A stretch of DNA of 64,000 nt from Roseateles amylovorans. Lineage in GTDB: Bacteria; Pseudomonadota; Gammaproteobacteria; Burkholderiales; Burkholderiaceae_C. The stretch is from contig NZ_CP104562.2 in the NCBI RefSeq assembly GCF_025398155.2, positions 6,014,001 through 6,078,000 on the forward strand, given 5' to 3'. This document shows, in pieces, positions 45,780-56,733 of the stretch (its first letter is position 1; each line of letters begins with the position of its first letter). The notes under the pieces were generated by a model. It was not told where the DNA came from and did no database searches. It worked only from the letters and a program-made list of their open reading frames with translations. A program made the translations under genes and the position numbers.

Positions 45780-47162
45780 CTAGAACCAACCATGTGACCA
45801 AAATCGTGGGGCTATGTAGGTCTTGAACGCCTCTGACGCTCCGTGCAGCGTAGGCGCATCGACACCCGCAGCCTCACTAAAAGCCTGTAGTGCGAGCCAC
45901 CCTGTTGCGGCAAATACTAGCAACACAACAGGACGGCGAGCAATCGCCAGCCGCGGGCTCGGGAAAGAGTGATCCGACTCGGAGTTAGCGCCCCCTCCTA
46001 GCATACCCATTATTATTCCAAGCAACACGGCTATCCAGAGTTGAGAAATGGGCATCACGAAGTTGCCTGAGAAAAGGCCATCGACCAGAACTGCGGTGAA
46101 AGCTGTCCATACGCCAGCGGCCAGCGGCTGCAGATCACCTGAGACACGCCTTAGGGTGCGATAACAGCGACGCATCCATCGTGCGACCAAGACTGCCGAG
46201 ATCAGCGTGGCTGGGATACCGACCTCGGCGAGCAGTTGTATGTAGAAATTATGAGGATGGGACGCCTTGCCGTTGTAAGCATGAGCGTAGTGCATCGGAC
46301 CGACGCCGAACCAAGGGGAATCTATAGCAATATCCATGGCCCGAAGGATCAGGAAGTCTCTCGAGTGAACCTTCGTGAATCCGTCGCTGCCAACCCCCCC
46401 AACAGTCTCTGGCGCAAACTGAAAAAGTAGGGCCATGCTTAGCCCTCCTAGCAGAAGAGGAACGCTCAATGCGACAGCGTATCGCCGCACCGCAGTACCT
46501 CGAAATAAGGCGATCACAACACAAATGCCGACGGCGATAGCAACGATGGTCGCTCGGCCCTGACAGATAAACAGAAGCGCGCCACTCAGGAACGTTGCAC
46601 CCAAGGCGATGGTGCGCATGAGCCGCCTTGTGTTCGGCTGAAGCGAGACGGCTGCGGCTAGTGGAATTGCAATCGTCTGGGCGTGGTTGAGAAACCTTGG
46701 ATTATCAAAACCCGTCAATAGCTCCCATCCTGCAATCGGCTGTCCATTCGCGAGAACTACGATTGCCATACCGACTACGTGGAGGCCATAGATCAGTGTC
46801 CCCAACGCCATAATCTGCAGGGGGCGTTCACAACCAACGCGGGCCATCTCGCGCGCCATCGCACAAGACAACGTAAACAGTGCAGCAAACAAAATAACTT
46901 CGCGGATCGCGATGGCAGGAATGTACGACATTCCCACCGACGTCATCACACACATCGAGAACGCCGCAAAGCCCACCCGATCGACGACTTGATTCGGGTA
47001 TCGGATAGATGCCGACTGAAGGCAGAATGGCACCGCTGCAGTTAACAACACCAGTTGCGAAAGTCGCGAAAAGTCATGCGCAGACCAGTAGCCCGGCATT
47101 ACAGAATGCAAGACAGGAATCAGCCATATTGCCACGGCGACTATGCAAGTCAAGTACGGCAT
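45780..47162 (-). CDS. O-antigen ligase / Wzy-like membrane glycan ligase
   Basis: 460 residues, 11-12 TM segments. The Wzy_C loop motif is visible: SPWFGVGPMHYAHAYNGKAS followed by HPHNFYIQLLAEVGIPATLI. It joins glycans either to LPS core or, as the neighbours suggest, to pilins. G+C is clearly lower than the flanking genes (30 of 60 in one line counted, 46021-46080), a sign of transfer, which is common for glycan-ligase genes. It starts 68 nt after the stop of pilin 1 with a terminator between. Confidence 0.88.
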   Translation of the reverse strand: MPYLTCIVAVAIWLIPVLHSVMPGYWSAHDFSRLSQLVLLTAAVPFCLQSASIRYPNQVVDRVGFAAFSMCVMTSVGMSYIPAIAIREVILFAALFTLSCAMAREMARVGCERPLQIMALGTLIYGLHVVGMAIVVLANGQPIAGWELLTGFDNPRFLNHAQTIAIPLAAAVSLQPNTRRLMRTIALGATFLSGALLFICQGRATIVAIAVGICVVIALFRGTAVRRYAVALSVPLLLGGLSMALLFQFAPETVGGVGSDGFTKVHSRDFLILRAMDIAIDSPWFGVGPMHYAHAYNGKASHPHNFYIQLLAEVGIPATLISAVLVARWMRRCYRTLRRVSGDLQPLAAGVWTAFTAVLVDGLFSGNFVMPISQLWIAVLLGIIMGMLGGGANSESDHSFPSPRLAIARRPVVLLVFAATGWLALQAFSEAAGVDAPTLHGASEAFKTYIAPRFWSHGWF

Positions 47163-47175
47163 TTGCTTTCACAGA

Positions 47176-47210
47176 ACGAAAAAAGGAGTCCCTAAGGACT
47201 CCTTTTAATC
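47176..47210 (-). terminator. terminator of pilin 1
   Basis: AAAAGGAGTCC (47181-47191) pairs with GGACTCCTTTT (47196-47206), a perfect 11-bp stem with T residues on the leftward exit. Confidence 0.9.
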
Positions 47211-47230
47211 CAAACTTCAAACTACTCTGA

Positions 47231-47689
47231 TTACGTACGCTTGCAGGACGCGCTCAGGTACTTGTTGGGGATCGTAGCACCAGTACCGCATTCCCATGCC
47301 AGCGCACCGGTATCGCGAAGGGTGCCGACCAGCGTCAGCGTGGCGCCGTCAACTTCCGTGCCAATGGCGCGGGCAGTTGCGGTCAGCGTAGCGGTGGAGC
47401 CCACGACATCACCAGACTTCACGTAGGCGATTTGGGTGACGTACTTGCTGTTCACAGCAGTAGGGGTTGCCAAGCCCAGTTGGTCCGCAGTCGGCAAGGC
47501 ATTCATCGTGGTGGCGTACTCTTGAATCGGGTTCTTGAAGGCGGTCAGAGCCAAAACCACTTCAGTAACCTTCGACTTCTTCATGTAGTCGGAGTACGCC
47601 GGCAGAGCCACGGCAGCCAGAATACCGATGATCGCCACGACGATCATCAGTTCGATCAGGGTGAAACCTTTTTGGATGGAACGCTTCAT
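47231..47689 (-). CDS. pilA: type IV pilin (major-pilin type)
   Basis: 152 residues. Prepilin leader MKRSIQKG then FTLIELMIVVAIIGILAAVA, with the GF cleavage site and Glu5 of the mature protein. The C-terminal disulfide pair is in ALAWECGTG and SASCKRT. The leader peptidase PilD would cleave and N-methylate Phe1. The gene has a sigma-54 promoter 57 nt upstream, so expression should need RpoN (and in related bacteria PilR). A downstream glycan ligase suggests a modified pilin. Confidence 0.95.
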   Translation of the reverse strand: MKRSIQKGFTLIELMIVVAIIGILAAVALPAYSDYMKKSKVTEVVLALTAFKNPIQEYATTMNALPTADQLGLATPTAVNSKYVTQIAYVKSGDVVGSTATLTATARAIGTEVDGATLTLVGTLRDTGALAWECGTGATIPNKYLSASCKRT

Positions 47690-47745
47690 GAAAAACTCCT
47701 AGAGAGAGAGAAGAGGGGTTCAGGGTAGAGACACTCCCCATGAAC

Positions 47746-47760
47746 GCAGGGGTCGTGCCA
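47746..47760 (-). promoter_or_regulatory. sigma-54 promoter of pilin 1
   Basis: Read leftwards TGGCACGACCCCTGC: the -24 TGGCACG and -12 TGC elements are correctly spaced (GG and GC 10 bp apart). It lies 57 nt upstream of the pilin ATG. Confidence 0.87.
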
Positions 47761-47950
47761 GCCCCCCAAAGGGCGTTTTAGGGATTGATTTGTGACCTAG
47801 ATCACGACCTGCCCCGTTTTCTGCCACTTCAAGTGACGTTTTTTGTCAGGCGACCTGCCAAAGTTTGTCAGTCAAAGGAGGCTGGACAAGATTTGTCAGC
47901 CCCGGCGCGCCGCGTCCCTCACCTGGCATGGCAGCCCCCTCGCCAGAACG

Positions 47951-47983
47951 CAAAACGCCCCGCATGAGCGGGGCGTTTTGCTT
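47951..47983 (-). terminator. terminator of pilin 2
   Basis: CAAAACGCCCCGC (47951-47963) pairs with GCGGGGCGTTTTG (47968-47980), a perfect 13-bp stem with a 4-nt loop. Confidence 0.9.
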
Positions 47984-47999
47984 GGGAACTGGGTGCGGA

Positions 48000-48458
48000 T
48001 CAGGTCGCCGGCGTCTTGCAGGAAACAGTCAGATACTTCTCCGGAATGTCACCGCTGCACTTCCAGCTCACCGAGGGCCGAACACCAGCCGGCGCCGCCG
48101 GTGCGGTGGCCGTGAGCATCAGATGCCGCCCATCCAGATCCTCCGCAATGCTGCCGGCCTTGACCACCACCGCGATCACCGCCTCCGTGTCGCTGTTCTT
48201 GAGATAGCTCCGGCTGTCGATGTAGTTGCTGGACACGGGCCCGAGGTCCAGTTGCTCCGGCGTGGGAAAGGTGTTCATGGTGTCCATGTATTCCAGCACC
48301 GCCGCCTTGGGCTGTGACAGGGCCATCATGAGTTCAGACACCTTGGTCTTCTTCGCGTAGTCCGAGTAGGCCGGCAGCGCGAGCGCCGCCAGGATGCCGA
48401 TCACTGCAACGACGACGATCAACTCAAGCAGCGTGAATCCACGTTGGACAGATTTCAT
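48000..48458 (-). CDS. type IV pilin, second copy
   Basis: 152 residues. Leader MKSVQRG then FTLLELIVVVAVIGILAALA with Glu5, and a C-terminal Cys pair (VSWKCSGD, TVSCKTPAT). It is paralogous to the pilin at 47231 over the N-terminal third and different in the rest, so it probably gives an alternative or minor pilin. It has its own sigma-54 promoter and terminator, so it is independently transcribed. Confidence 0.93.
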   Translation of the reverse strand: MKSVQRGFTLLELIVVVAVIGILAALALPAYSDYAKKTKVSELMMALSQPKAAVLEYMDTMNTFPTPEQLDLGPVSSNYIDSRSYLKNSDTEAVIAVVVKAGSIAEDLDGRHLMLTATAPAAPAGVRPSVSWKCSGDIPEKYLTVSCKTPAT

Positions 48459-48499
48459 GGTGGTGGCCTCGGACAGTCAGGGGAGATCTCCTCCTGTTT

Positions 48500-48514
48500 G
48501 CACTGCCCGTGCCA
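48500..48514 (-). promoter_or_regulatory. sigma-54 promoter of pilin 2
   Basis: Read leftwards TGGCACGGGCAGTGC, matching TGGCACG-N5-TGC with correct spacing. It is 42 nt upstream of the ATG. Confidence 0.87.
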
Positions 48515-48729
48515 ACGCTGAAACAGCACAAGTTGATGTGCATTTGGACACATTCGTGCTGTTGTAAGACCGCAAACTGACGTTTTGCGTCGGTCCCGGC
48601 TGCCGCAGTTTGTCATTCCAAGCAGTGACGACAAAAAACGTCAGTCATGGCCGGTCGCACCTGCTGCAGCCCGGTCTCGTCCCATTTCAATCGATTTCGG
48701 GCGGGCCAAGCGCCGCGACCGCAGTCCTG

Positions 48730-49530
48730 TCAGACCTGAGCGACGGCCTCGCTGAGCTCGAATTCCTGGAAGTTTTCGAGCGCCGACACTCGATGCACGG
48801 TGCGCAACGCATCGACCGCCGCCATCACTGCTGCCCGTTCCCCGGGCTTGATGTGGGTGATGTGGACCTGGACGCTGCCCGCCAACCGAGTCAGCTCCGC
48901 GCCCAGCGTGCGGGGGCAGTGATGTTTGCTCAGACCCGCCAGACCGCACTCTTCGTCGCCGAACGCGCATTCGATGACCAAATGAGCCAGCTTCAGCTCG
49001 GAAAGCCGCCTCCAGAGCGCCGGATTCGGGCCGGTGTCTCCGGTGAACACCCAGTAGCCGGCCTCCCCGCCATCCAGTGCGAAGCCGACCGCCGGCACCG
49101 TGTGGGCCGCGCTCAGCACCTCGATGCAGCGTCCGCGGCCAAGGTCCAGGCGCTCGCCGACTGCAAAGGCATGGAAGGTCAACGCTGGACGCTCCACGCT
49201 GGGCAACCGGGTGAAATCAGGCCAGATGACGCCGTTGAAGATGTGTTTGCGCAGCGCATCGAGTGTCTCGGGCAGCGCATGGACCTGGATCGGCGGGCGA
49301 CCGGCTTGTGCACGGCGCCGTTGCACCGCATCGGCCAACAGGCCGATCGACAGCACATGGTCGAGGTGGGAATGGGTGATCAGGATGCGGTCCACCCGGG
49401 CCATCGCGTCCAGGGGAAGCTCACCCACACCGCTGCCGGCGTCGATGAGCACATCGTCGTCCAGCAGAAAGGAAGTGGTTCGGTGGCCAGACGCCATGGC
49501 GCCTGCGCACCCCAGCACGCGGATCTTCAT
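48730..49530 (-). CDS. MBL-fold class II cyclic-nucleotide phosphodiesterase-like hydrolase
   Basis: 266 residues. MBL metal motif ITHSHLDHVLSIG, also DAGSG near the N-terminus and later VFTGDTGPN and HITHIKPGE. The HSHLDH signature is that of class II 3',5'-cyclic-nucleotide phosphodiesterases (PDE1/CpdP type). It likely hydrolyses cAMP or another phosphodiester using two metal ions in the cytoplasm. It stands alone next to the pilin genes; a link to cAMP control of pili would be inference. Confidence 0.85.
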   Translation of the reverse strand: MKIRVLGCAGAMASGHRTTSFLLDDDVLIDAGSGVGELPLDAMARVDRILITHSHLDHVLSIGLLADAVQRRRAQAGRPPIQVHALPETLDALRKHIFNGVIWPDFTRLPSVERPALTFHAFAVGERLDLGRGRCIEVLSAAHTVPAVGFALDGGEAGYWVFTGDTGPNPALWRRLSELKLAHLVIECAFGDEECGLAGLSKHHCPRTLGAELTRLAGSVQVHITHIKPGERAAVMAAVDALRTVHRVSALENFQEFELSEAVAQV

Positions 49531-49727
49531 GCAGGCACTTTAGGGCCAGCGACCCCGCTTGCTAAGCGCTGATTTGAACATTCAGCCGCTTTTTTCCATC
49601 TGGATACCAGACCCGACGCATTGCCGTGAAAACCTGCACGGGGTCAGACATCTGCTGACAGTTGTAGGTGATCGCCTGACACCGGTACCGAGGCGGTATC
49701 CACCGCCCTCGGCCCGATGAACGAGGT

Positions 49728-50396
49728 TCAGACCTGCACGAACTGCATCTGCGTGCCGGCCAGTTCGATGACGTCGCCGTTCTTCAGCGGCACCGATTCG
49801 GCCGTGAGCGGCGCGCCATTGACCACAGGACGCACGCTGCCTTCGACGTGCGCGAACACATAGCCGCTCGGCCGCTTGGTGATCGAGGCCACCTGCACGC
49901 CGGGCTTGCCCACCGTGGTGACCACCTTGCTCAGCATGACTTCCCGGCCTGCGGCCGGGCCGTTCAGCACCTTGATCGCCGCCGGATTGGCACTTGCCGG
50001 CGCCGGGCCCAGGCCGCCAAAGGACGACGGCAGACCGAAGCCGCTGGTCGGCGCCCCACCGCCACCGGCGCCGGGGCGCAGGATCATGGTTTTTTCATAG
50101 TCAGCGTTGTCTTCGACCAGGTACTTGATCTTGTACTTGCCGACCTCGATCACGTCACCATGCGACAGCAGCTGCTTCTTGATCGCCTTGCCGTTGATGT
50201 AGGTGCCGTTGGTGGAGTTCAGGTCTTCGATGAAGACATCTGCGCCGACCATCTGCATGACCGCGTGCTCGCCGCTGACGGCCAGGTTGTCGATCACGAT
50301 GTCGTTGTAGGGACGCCGACCGAGCGTGGTCTTGTCCTTGGTGACCTGCACTTCCTTGATCACCACGCCGTCGAGCGAAACCACCAGCTTGCCCAT
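49728..50396 (-). CDS. FHA-domain protein
   Basis: 222 residues. FHA domain (about 20-100) with TLGRRPYNDIVIDN and SGEHAVMQMV, then LNSTNGTYINGKAI, the phosphothreonine-binding residues of FHA. A Gly-rich linker and a second FHA-like beta region follow (KVVTTVGKPGVQVASITKR, PLKNGDVIELAGTQMQF). It binds phosphothreonine proteins made by the neighbouring kinase. It is in the same direction as the phosphatase and kinase genes and 40 nt downstream of the phosphatase. Confidence 0.93.
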   Translation of the reverse strand: MGKLVVSLDGVVIKEVQVTKDKTTLGRRPYNDIVIDNLAVSGEHAVMQMVGADVFIEDLNSTNGTYINGKAIKKQLLSHGDVIEVGKYKIKYLVEDNADYEKTMILRPGAGGGGAPTSGFGLPSSFGGLGPAPASANPAAIKVLNGPAAGREVMLSKVVTTVGKPGVQVASITKRPSGYVFAHVEGSVRPVVNGAPLTAESVPLKNGDVIELAGTQMQFVQV

Positions 50397-50436
50397 GCTT
50401 GACCTCTAGTCCTGTCTTTAGTTGTAGGGGGCCGAC

Positions 50437-51231
50437 TCAGCGACGCCCGGTATTCCGACTGAATGGCCACCAGGCCCAAGGCTTGGTGCGGCTCTCCGCG
50501 CGAACCAGAACGATCGCAATATTATCCTTGCCACCCATGTCGTTGGCGGCGTCCACCAGCGCCTGTGCCGCTTCCGGCAGATCGGCATGCGCCTGGAGCA
50601 CTTGTGCCATGGCGGCATCGTCCACCATGTCCGACAGCCCATCGCTGCACAACAGGATCTGATCACCCGGCTGCAGCTGATGTTGATGGACTTCCAGCAT
50701 CACGGTGTCTTCGACGCCAACAGCACGGGTCACCAGATTCTTGTTGCTGGAAAACGCCGCTTCCTCAGGCGTAAGCAGACCAGCATCGATCTGCTCCTGC
50801 AGTAACGAATGGTCTCGCGTGAGCTGGGTCAGTTGGCCCTCACGCAGCCGGTAGCCCCGCGAATCGCCCACATGGCCCATCAGCACACTTTGCTCGCGGA
50901 AGACCGCCAGCACCAGGGTCGTGCCCATGCCGGCATAGCGGGGATTGGTATTGGCCGCGTTGAAGATCGCCCGATTGGCGTTGTCCACGCAGATGTCCAT
51001 CGCCCGGCGCACATCGGAATCCGACGCATGCTGACCGGACTCCGCCAGCCAACGGCCCAGTTCCGACTTGATGAAGGAGGTCAGCATCTGGCTGGCCACC
51101 TCGCCCGCGTTGTAGCCACCCATGCCGTCTGCGAGCACCGCCAATCCGACACCTGGCTCCAGTGCCACCGAGTCTTCATTGTTGTCGCGCACACGCCCGG
51201 TGTCGGTGGCGCTGAAGAACTCCAGGGTCAT
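50437..51231 (-). CDS. PP2C-family Ser/Thr phosphatase
   Basis: 264 residues. PPM motifs: FSATDTGRVRDNNEDSVALE, VLADGMGGYNAGEVASQ, LLCSDGLSDMVDD and MGGKDNIAIVLV provide the metal-binding Asp residues. It removes phosphate from Ser/Thr, opposing the kinase encoded upstream. Its ATG overlaps the kinase stop by 4 nt, so the two are translationally coupled. No type VI secretion genes are present in the window, unlike many PppA homologues. Confidence 0.94.
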   Translation of the reverse strand: MTLEFFSATDTGRVRDNNEDSVALEPGVGLAVLADGMGGYNAGEVASQMLTSFIKSELGRWLAESGQHASDSDVRRAMDICVDNANRAIFNAANTNPRYAGMGTTLVLAVFREQSVLMGHVGDSRGYRLREGQLTQLTRDHSLLQEQIDAGLLTPEEAAFSSNKNLVTRAVGVEDTVMLEVHQHQLQPGDQILLCSDGLSDMVDDAAMAQVLQAHADLPEAAQALVDAANDMGGKDNIAIVLVRAESRTKPWAWWPFSRNTGRR

Positions 51232-52307
51232 GTCTTGCTGGCGGGATCGGCTGGGGGAGGCTGATTGTGCACCGCGTCTCCAGTGTGCATGCGTAAAGTT
51301 TGCTCGAAAGCCTGCCCCGCTGTCGGGGGGGTTGTGCCACCTGTGCTATTGGATAACGACACAGGCAACTCGGCGAGAACCGCTTCCAGGTCCTGCGCCA
51401 AGGCTTCACCAGACTGGTAGCGTAGCTCAGGACGCTTCTCCAGGCACAGCGCCAGGACCAGGGCCAGCGATTCGGGCAGTTCCGCACGGAATTGTCGGAC
51501 ATCCGGCGGCACCTGATTCGCGATCTGGTGCATCAGCGTGGCCATGGAATCGGATTGGTGTGGCAAATGTCCGGTCAGCAGCTGGAACAGCATGGCGCCG
51601 AGCGAATAAAGATCGCTGCGCCCGTCCACTTTCAATCCGGCCAGTTGCTCGGGCGACATGTAGGACGGCGTGCCCAGCACCAGCCCGGTCCGGGTTCGGC
51701 TGCCATCGGCAACACGGGCAATGCCGAAGTCCATGATCTTCACCCGGCCGGTGGGCCGTTCCACCATCACGTTGGCGGGTTTGATGTCCCGATGCACCAC
51801 GCCATGGCCGTGCGCATAGTTCAGCGCCCGGGCCAGCCGCGCCACCAGCAACAGCACCTCCCTCAAAGGAAGCAACTGGCCGCTGCGGGTGTGATGGCTC
51901 AGGTCATGGCCTTCGACGAACTCCATCGCGATCCAGGTGTCGCCGCCGCTCTCGCCGGCGTCGATCACCCGCAGGATGTCGGGATGCTCCAGATGCTGCG
52001 CGGCGCTGGCCTCGCGCATGAAGCGGTCGCGGACATCCAGCAGGTCCTCGGGCGCGAACTCGCGCTGCAGGGACAGGCGCTTGATCGCCACCTGCCGGCC
52101 CGTGCGGCGCTCCACCGCACGGTTGACCACCGCCATCGCCCCCCGGCCGATCTCCTCGCCCATCTCATAGCTGTCGAGCTTGGCACCCGCAAGCTTGGGC
52201 AGGGGCAGCGTGGAGGGCTGATGGGAGCTGGGCGGCACGGCACCCGCCTCGTCCGGTACGGACGCGCCCCGACCCAGCAGTCGCTTCAGGAAGCCGGCGG
52301 CGCTCAT
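51228..52307 (-). CDS. Ser/Thr protein kinase (Hanks type)
   Basis: 359 residues. Kinase domain about 45-310: glycine loop MGEEIGRGAMAVVNRAVE, Lys in QVAIKRL, catalytic loop VVHRDIKPANVM, DFG in IMDFGIAR, activation segment GTPSYMSPEQLAGLK. There is no TM segment or extracellular sensor, so it is cytosolic. The C-tail is short and Pro/Thr-rich. It forms an operon with the PP2C phosphatase and FHA protein, a kinase-phosphatase-reader set seen as PpkA/PppA/Fha in type VI control and also as free-standing modules. Confidence 0.94.
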   Translation of the reverse strand: MSAAGFLKRLLGRGASVPDEAGAVPPSSHQPSTLPLPKLAGAKLDSYEMGEEIGRGAMAVVNRAVERRTGRQVAIKRLSLQREFAPEDLLDVRDRFMREASAAQHLEHPDILRVIDAGESGGDTWIAMEFVEGHDLSHHTRSGQLLPLREVLLLVARLARALNYAHGHGVVHRDIKPANVMVERPTGRVKIMDFGIARVADGSRTRTGLVLGTPSYMSPEQLAGLKVDGRSDLYSLGAMLFQLLTGHLPHQSDSMATLMHQIANQVPPDVRQFRAELPESLALVLALCLEKRPELRYQSGEALAQDLEAVLAELPVSLSNSTGGTTPPTAGQAFEQTLRMHTGDAVHNQPPPADPASKT

Positions 52308-52325
52308 GACATGGCAGGCCTTCCT

Positions 52326-53057
52326 TCAGGCTTGCGCGGGACGACGTGCGGCCAGCACCTTGCCCACGATCAACACAAACAGCGCGCCACCCACGCCCAT
52401 GGCGTAATAGAGCTGCGGAAGGACCTCGGACGAGCCGGGCTTCTCGCCAGGCTGCATCGGCACCCAGCTGTTCAGCGCGGGGTCGCCCACGATCATCGTG
52501 CCGGCGATCCAGCCCAGCAGCATGGCACCGAGGGTGATGACCATCGGAAACTTGTCCATCAACTTGATGACGAGCTGGCTGCCCCAGACGATGATGGGGA
52601 TCGACACCAGCAGGCCGAAGATCACCAGCGGCATCTGATGCGCACTGCCCGCACCTTCGGCGGCGCCCGCGATGGCGATCACGTTGTCCAGGCTCATCAC
52701 GAAGTCGGCCACGATGACGGTCTTGACCGCCGCCCAGAGCTTGTCGCTGGCCTGGATGTTGGCGTGCTCGTCATCGTCCTCGGGCATCAGCAACTTGATG
52801 CCGATCCACAGCAGCAGCAAACCGCCGACCAGCTTGAGGAACGGGAGCTTGAGCAGCGTCAGGGCGAAGAAGATCAGCACGACCCGCAGCACGATCGCGC
52901 CGGCGGTGCCCCACATGATGCCGCGTGTGCGCATTGCTGGCGGCAGCTTGCGGCAGGCGAGCGCGATGACGACGGCATTGTCGCCACCCAGCAGGATGTC
53001 GATCAGGATGATCTGGCCGACGGCAAGCCAGAACTCGGGGCTGGTGAACATGTCCAT
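52326..53057 (-). CDS. TerC/YjbE-family membrane protein
   Basis: 243 residues, about seven TM segments. Family motifs IILIDILLGGDNAVVIALA and VIVADFVMSLDNVIAIAGAA each carry membrane Asp/Asn that may bind cation. Linked in other bacteria to Mn or other metal efflux during exoprotein metallation. It sits downstream of sucCD; many Burkholderiales share this order. A second family member (alx-like) is at 39152, but no riboswitch was seen here. Confidence 0.9.
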   Translation of the reverse strand: MDMFTSPEFWLAVGQIILIDILLGGDNAVVIALACRKLPPAMRTRGIMWGTAGAIVLRVVLIFFALTLLKLPFLKLVGGLLLLWIGIKLLMPEDDDEHANIQASDKLWAAVKTVIVADFVMSLDNVIAIAGAAEGAGSAHQMPLVIFGLLVSIPIIVWGSQLVIKLMDKFPMVITLGAMLLGWIAGTMIVGDPALNSWVPMQPGEKPGSSEVLPQLYYAMGVGGALFVLIVGKVLAARRPAQA

Positions 53058-53120
53058 GAGGATGACCTGCTGGTCGCGACAACAAGTGCGCGCCAGTCTA
53101 TAGCGTTGGGGAGATGAAAC

Positions 53121-53147
53121 GACAGGAGGGGCCCGAGGCCCCTCCTG
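53121..53147 (-). terminator. hairpin between sucD and the TerC gene
   Basis: CAGGAGGGGCC (53123-53133) pairs with GGCCCCTCCTG (53137-53147), an 11-bp stem with a 3-nt loop. It lies about 100 nt past the sucD stop and before the TerC start. The T run is weak. Confidence 0.65.
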
Positions 53148-53246
53148 ATTCGTTCGGTGGAGGCTGGTGGATTGTCAGCGCGCCCCCCGGGGGGCCTCGA
53201 TGCGTGGAACTACGCATGAGAGGCCCTTGCTCGTTTTTCCTGCGAC

Positions 53247-54140
<894 letters not shown>

Positions 54141-54167
54141 GTCGAATTCCTTGGCTGGGTCTGCGGC

Positions 54168-55328
<1,161 letters not shown>

Positions 55329-55870
55329 AGGGAGGTCTCGCTTGATGGATGAATCAGGAAGAGAAGGCCGACGCCACGGGGGCGCGGAGCAGGCCAAGGT
55401 ATTGAGTTTGCACGATCGCTGGCGATACCGGCCCTGAGCCTGATGGGGTCGCGCACGAGCCGTTCGGAAGGCGGGTTCGACGCAGCCGGAGCCCGGCGCT
55501 GTCGAGATCGGCCACAAACGGCCCGGCTTCACGCCAATAGCAGGGCACGTCGAGCAATCGACGCGGCGGCAGTTGGCGCTCAGAGGAGGCGGTGGAAGAC
55601 ATAGGACCGGTGCAAACACGCAAAAACACGCCCGCGACCAGAGGTCAGCGGGCACGCGTGCGAAGCCGCCAATGTAGCATGCTGCGTTGCATCAACCCAT
55701 CCTTGCGGTTGACACGCGCCCAGTTGGTGCCTTCATTGGGAGCATCGGGGTGCCATCCAACCGGAAATCGCACGCCGTGCGGCCCCGCGGTGCATGAATG
55801 GCCGTCGTGATCGCACAGCCCCGCTCGTCGCACCGCGCCCTGCCTCCCCACGCGCTGCGTGGAAAGGCGA
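55329..55870. other. region between recX and sucC; possible short ORF
   Basis: 540 bp. In many Burkholderiales a DUF2889 gene lies here, but I see no DUF2889-like sequence. A leftward frame from ATG 55602 to 55354 could encode 82 residues (MSSTASSERQLPPRRLLD...) but has no good ribosome site and no recognised domain; I would not call it a gene. The rest is unremarkable. Confidence 0.45.
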
Positions 55871-56572
55871 TCAGTCGGTGTCCGATGCGGGACCTGACGA
55901 CGAATCGGGCGAGGATTTCAGCCAGCGCACGGCCCGCCGCGCGACGTCGGTGCCGAACCCACGCCCCAGAAGAAATCGCATCTGTTTCGCCTCCAGCGCG
56001 GGATCGACGCCACCGTCCGGCGACAGGGAGGCGCCGAACTTGCGGCGCAGCAATTCTGTGGCGCGGGCCCATTCGCCCTCTGCCAGCTGTGCGCGCTGTG
56101 ATGCATCCAGGCTCAGGCCGTGCTGCCCCAGCTCCTGCTCGATCCGTCGCTGACCCCAGCGCTGGGATCTCGCGTGGATCCGAGACTCCACGAAGCGAGA
56201 TTCATCCAGGTAACCCTGCTGCTGGAGCCAAGCCAGGACCGACTCCACCTCGTCGACCAAGGAAGCCGCCACATCGGCGTCCGCCTCCTGTTCTGGCAGG
56301 GAGGCGTCGTCCAGGCCCGGCTCGCGCATCCAGTCGTCGCTGGGGATATCGCCCTCATGGCGTGCCGCGCGACGACGGCGATCCGCAGGCGTCGGGCTGT
56401 CGGCATCGGGGTCGGCGGGGCTCGATGGACTCTGCATCGGGGCCCGGGCTTTGGCGCTCAATGTCGCGATCCGCAGCAGCTTACGCCGCAGCTCCACGAC
56501 GCTGTGCTCGCGCTGCGCCAGCAAGGCCACGGCTCGCGCCTTCAAAGACAACGGTTGTCTCGCCGAGTTCAT
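55871..56572 (-). CDS. recX: regulatory protein RecX
   Basis: 233 residues, longer than the usual 150-160. N-terminus LSLKARAVALLAQREHSVVE is the first RecX helical repeat. A polar insert of about 55 residues (about 40-95, rich in Ser, Pro, Asp) separates it from the second and third repeats (VLAWLQQQGYLDESRFVESR, WGQRRIEQELGQHGL). RecX inhibits or modulates RecA filament growth. It lies 265 nt downstream of recA and in the same direction. Confidence 0.92.
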   Translation of the reverse strand: MNSARQPLSLKARAVALLAQREHSVVELRRKLLRIATLSAKARAPMQSPSSPADPDADSPTPADRRRRAARHEGDIPSDDWMREPGLDDASLPEQEADADVAASLVDEVESVLAWLQQQGYLDESRFVESRIHARSQRWGQRRIEQELGQHGLSLDASQRAQLAEGEWARATELLRRKFGASLSPDGGVDPALEAKQMRFLLGRGFGTDVARRAVRWLKSSPDSSSGPASDTD

Positions 56573-56665
56573 GTTGTTTGCGGGATCACGGAGAACGGTC
56601 CATGTCGGGGTCGGGGGGCACGGCGTCAGTCCGTCGCCACGTCCGGCGCTCAGAGCTCAAAGCAG

Positions 56666-56707
56666 CGGATCGGGCTCGGGCTCGGGCTCGGGCCCGGGCT
56701 CGGGTAG
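56666..56707. repeat. GGGCTC hexanucleotide repeat between recA and recX
   Basis: Six or so tandem GGGCTC-type units (one variant GGGCCC) in the intergenic region. It sits between the recX start and the recA terminator, so it could alter the spacing or folding of the transcript. Confidence 0.8.
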
Positions 56708-56733
56708 GGGGAAGTGTCGCTAACCCGGCAGCT

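Larger units (their letters stand above)
47690..47999. other. intergenic region between the two pilin genes
   Basis: 310 bp without a gene. It contains the sigma-54 promoter of pilin 1 (47746-47760) and the terminator of pilin 2 (47951-47980). Confidence 0.8.

Noticed and set aside
49620..49710. Short inverted motifs around GGTCAGACATCTGCTGACAG
   Set aside because: Partial hairpin only, no gene context or second copy to support a regulatory role.
55354..55602. Possible 82-residue gene between recX and sucC
   Set aside because: No ribosome site, no recognised domain, and the composition is that of non-coding G+C-rich DNA. Noted only as an open possibility.
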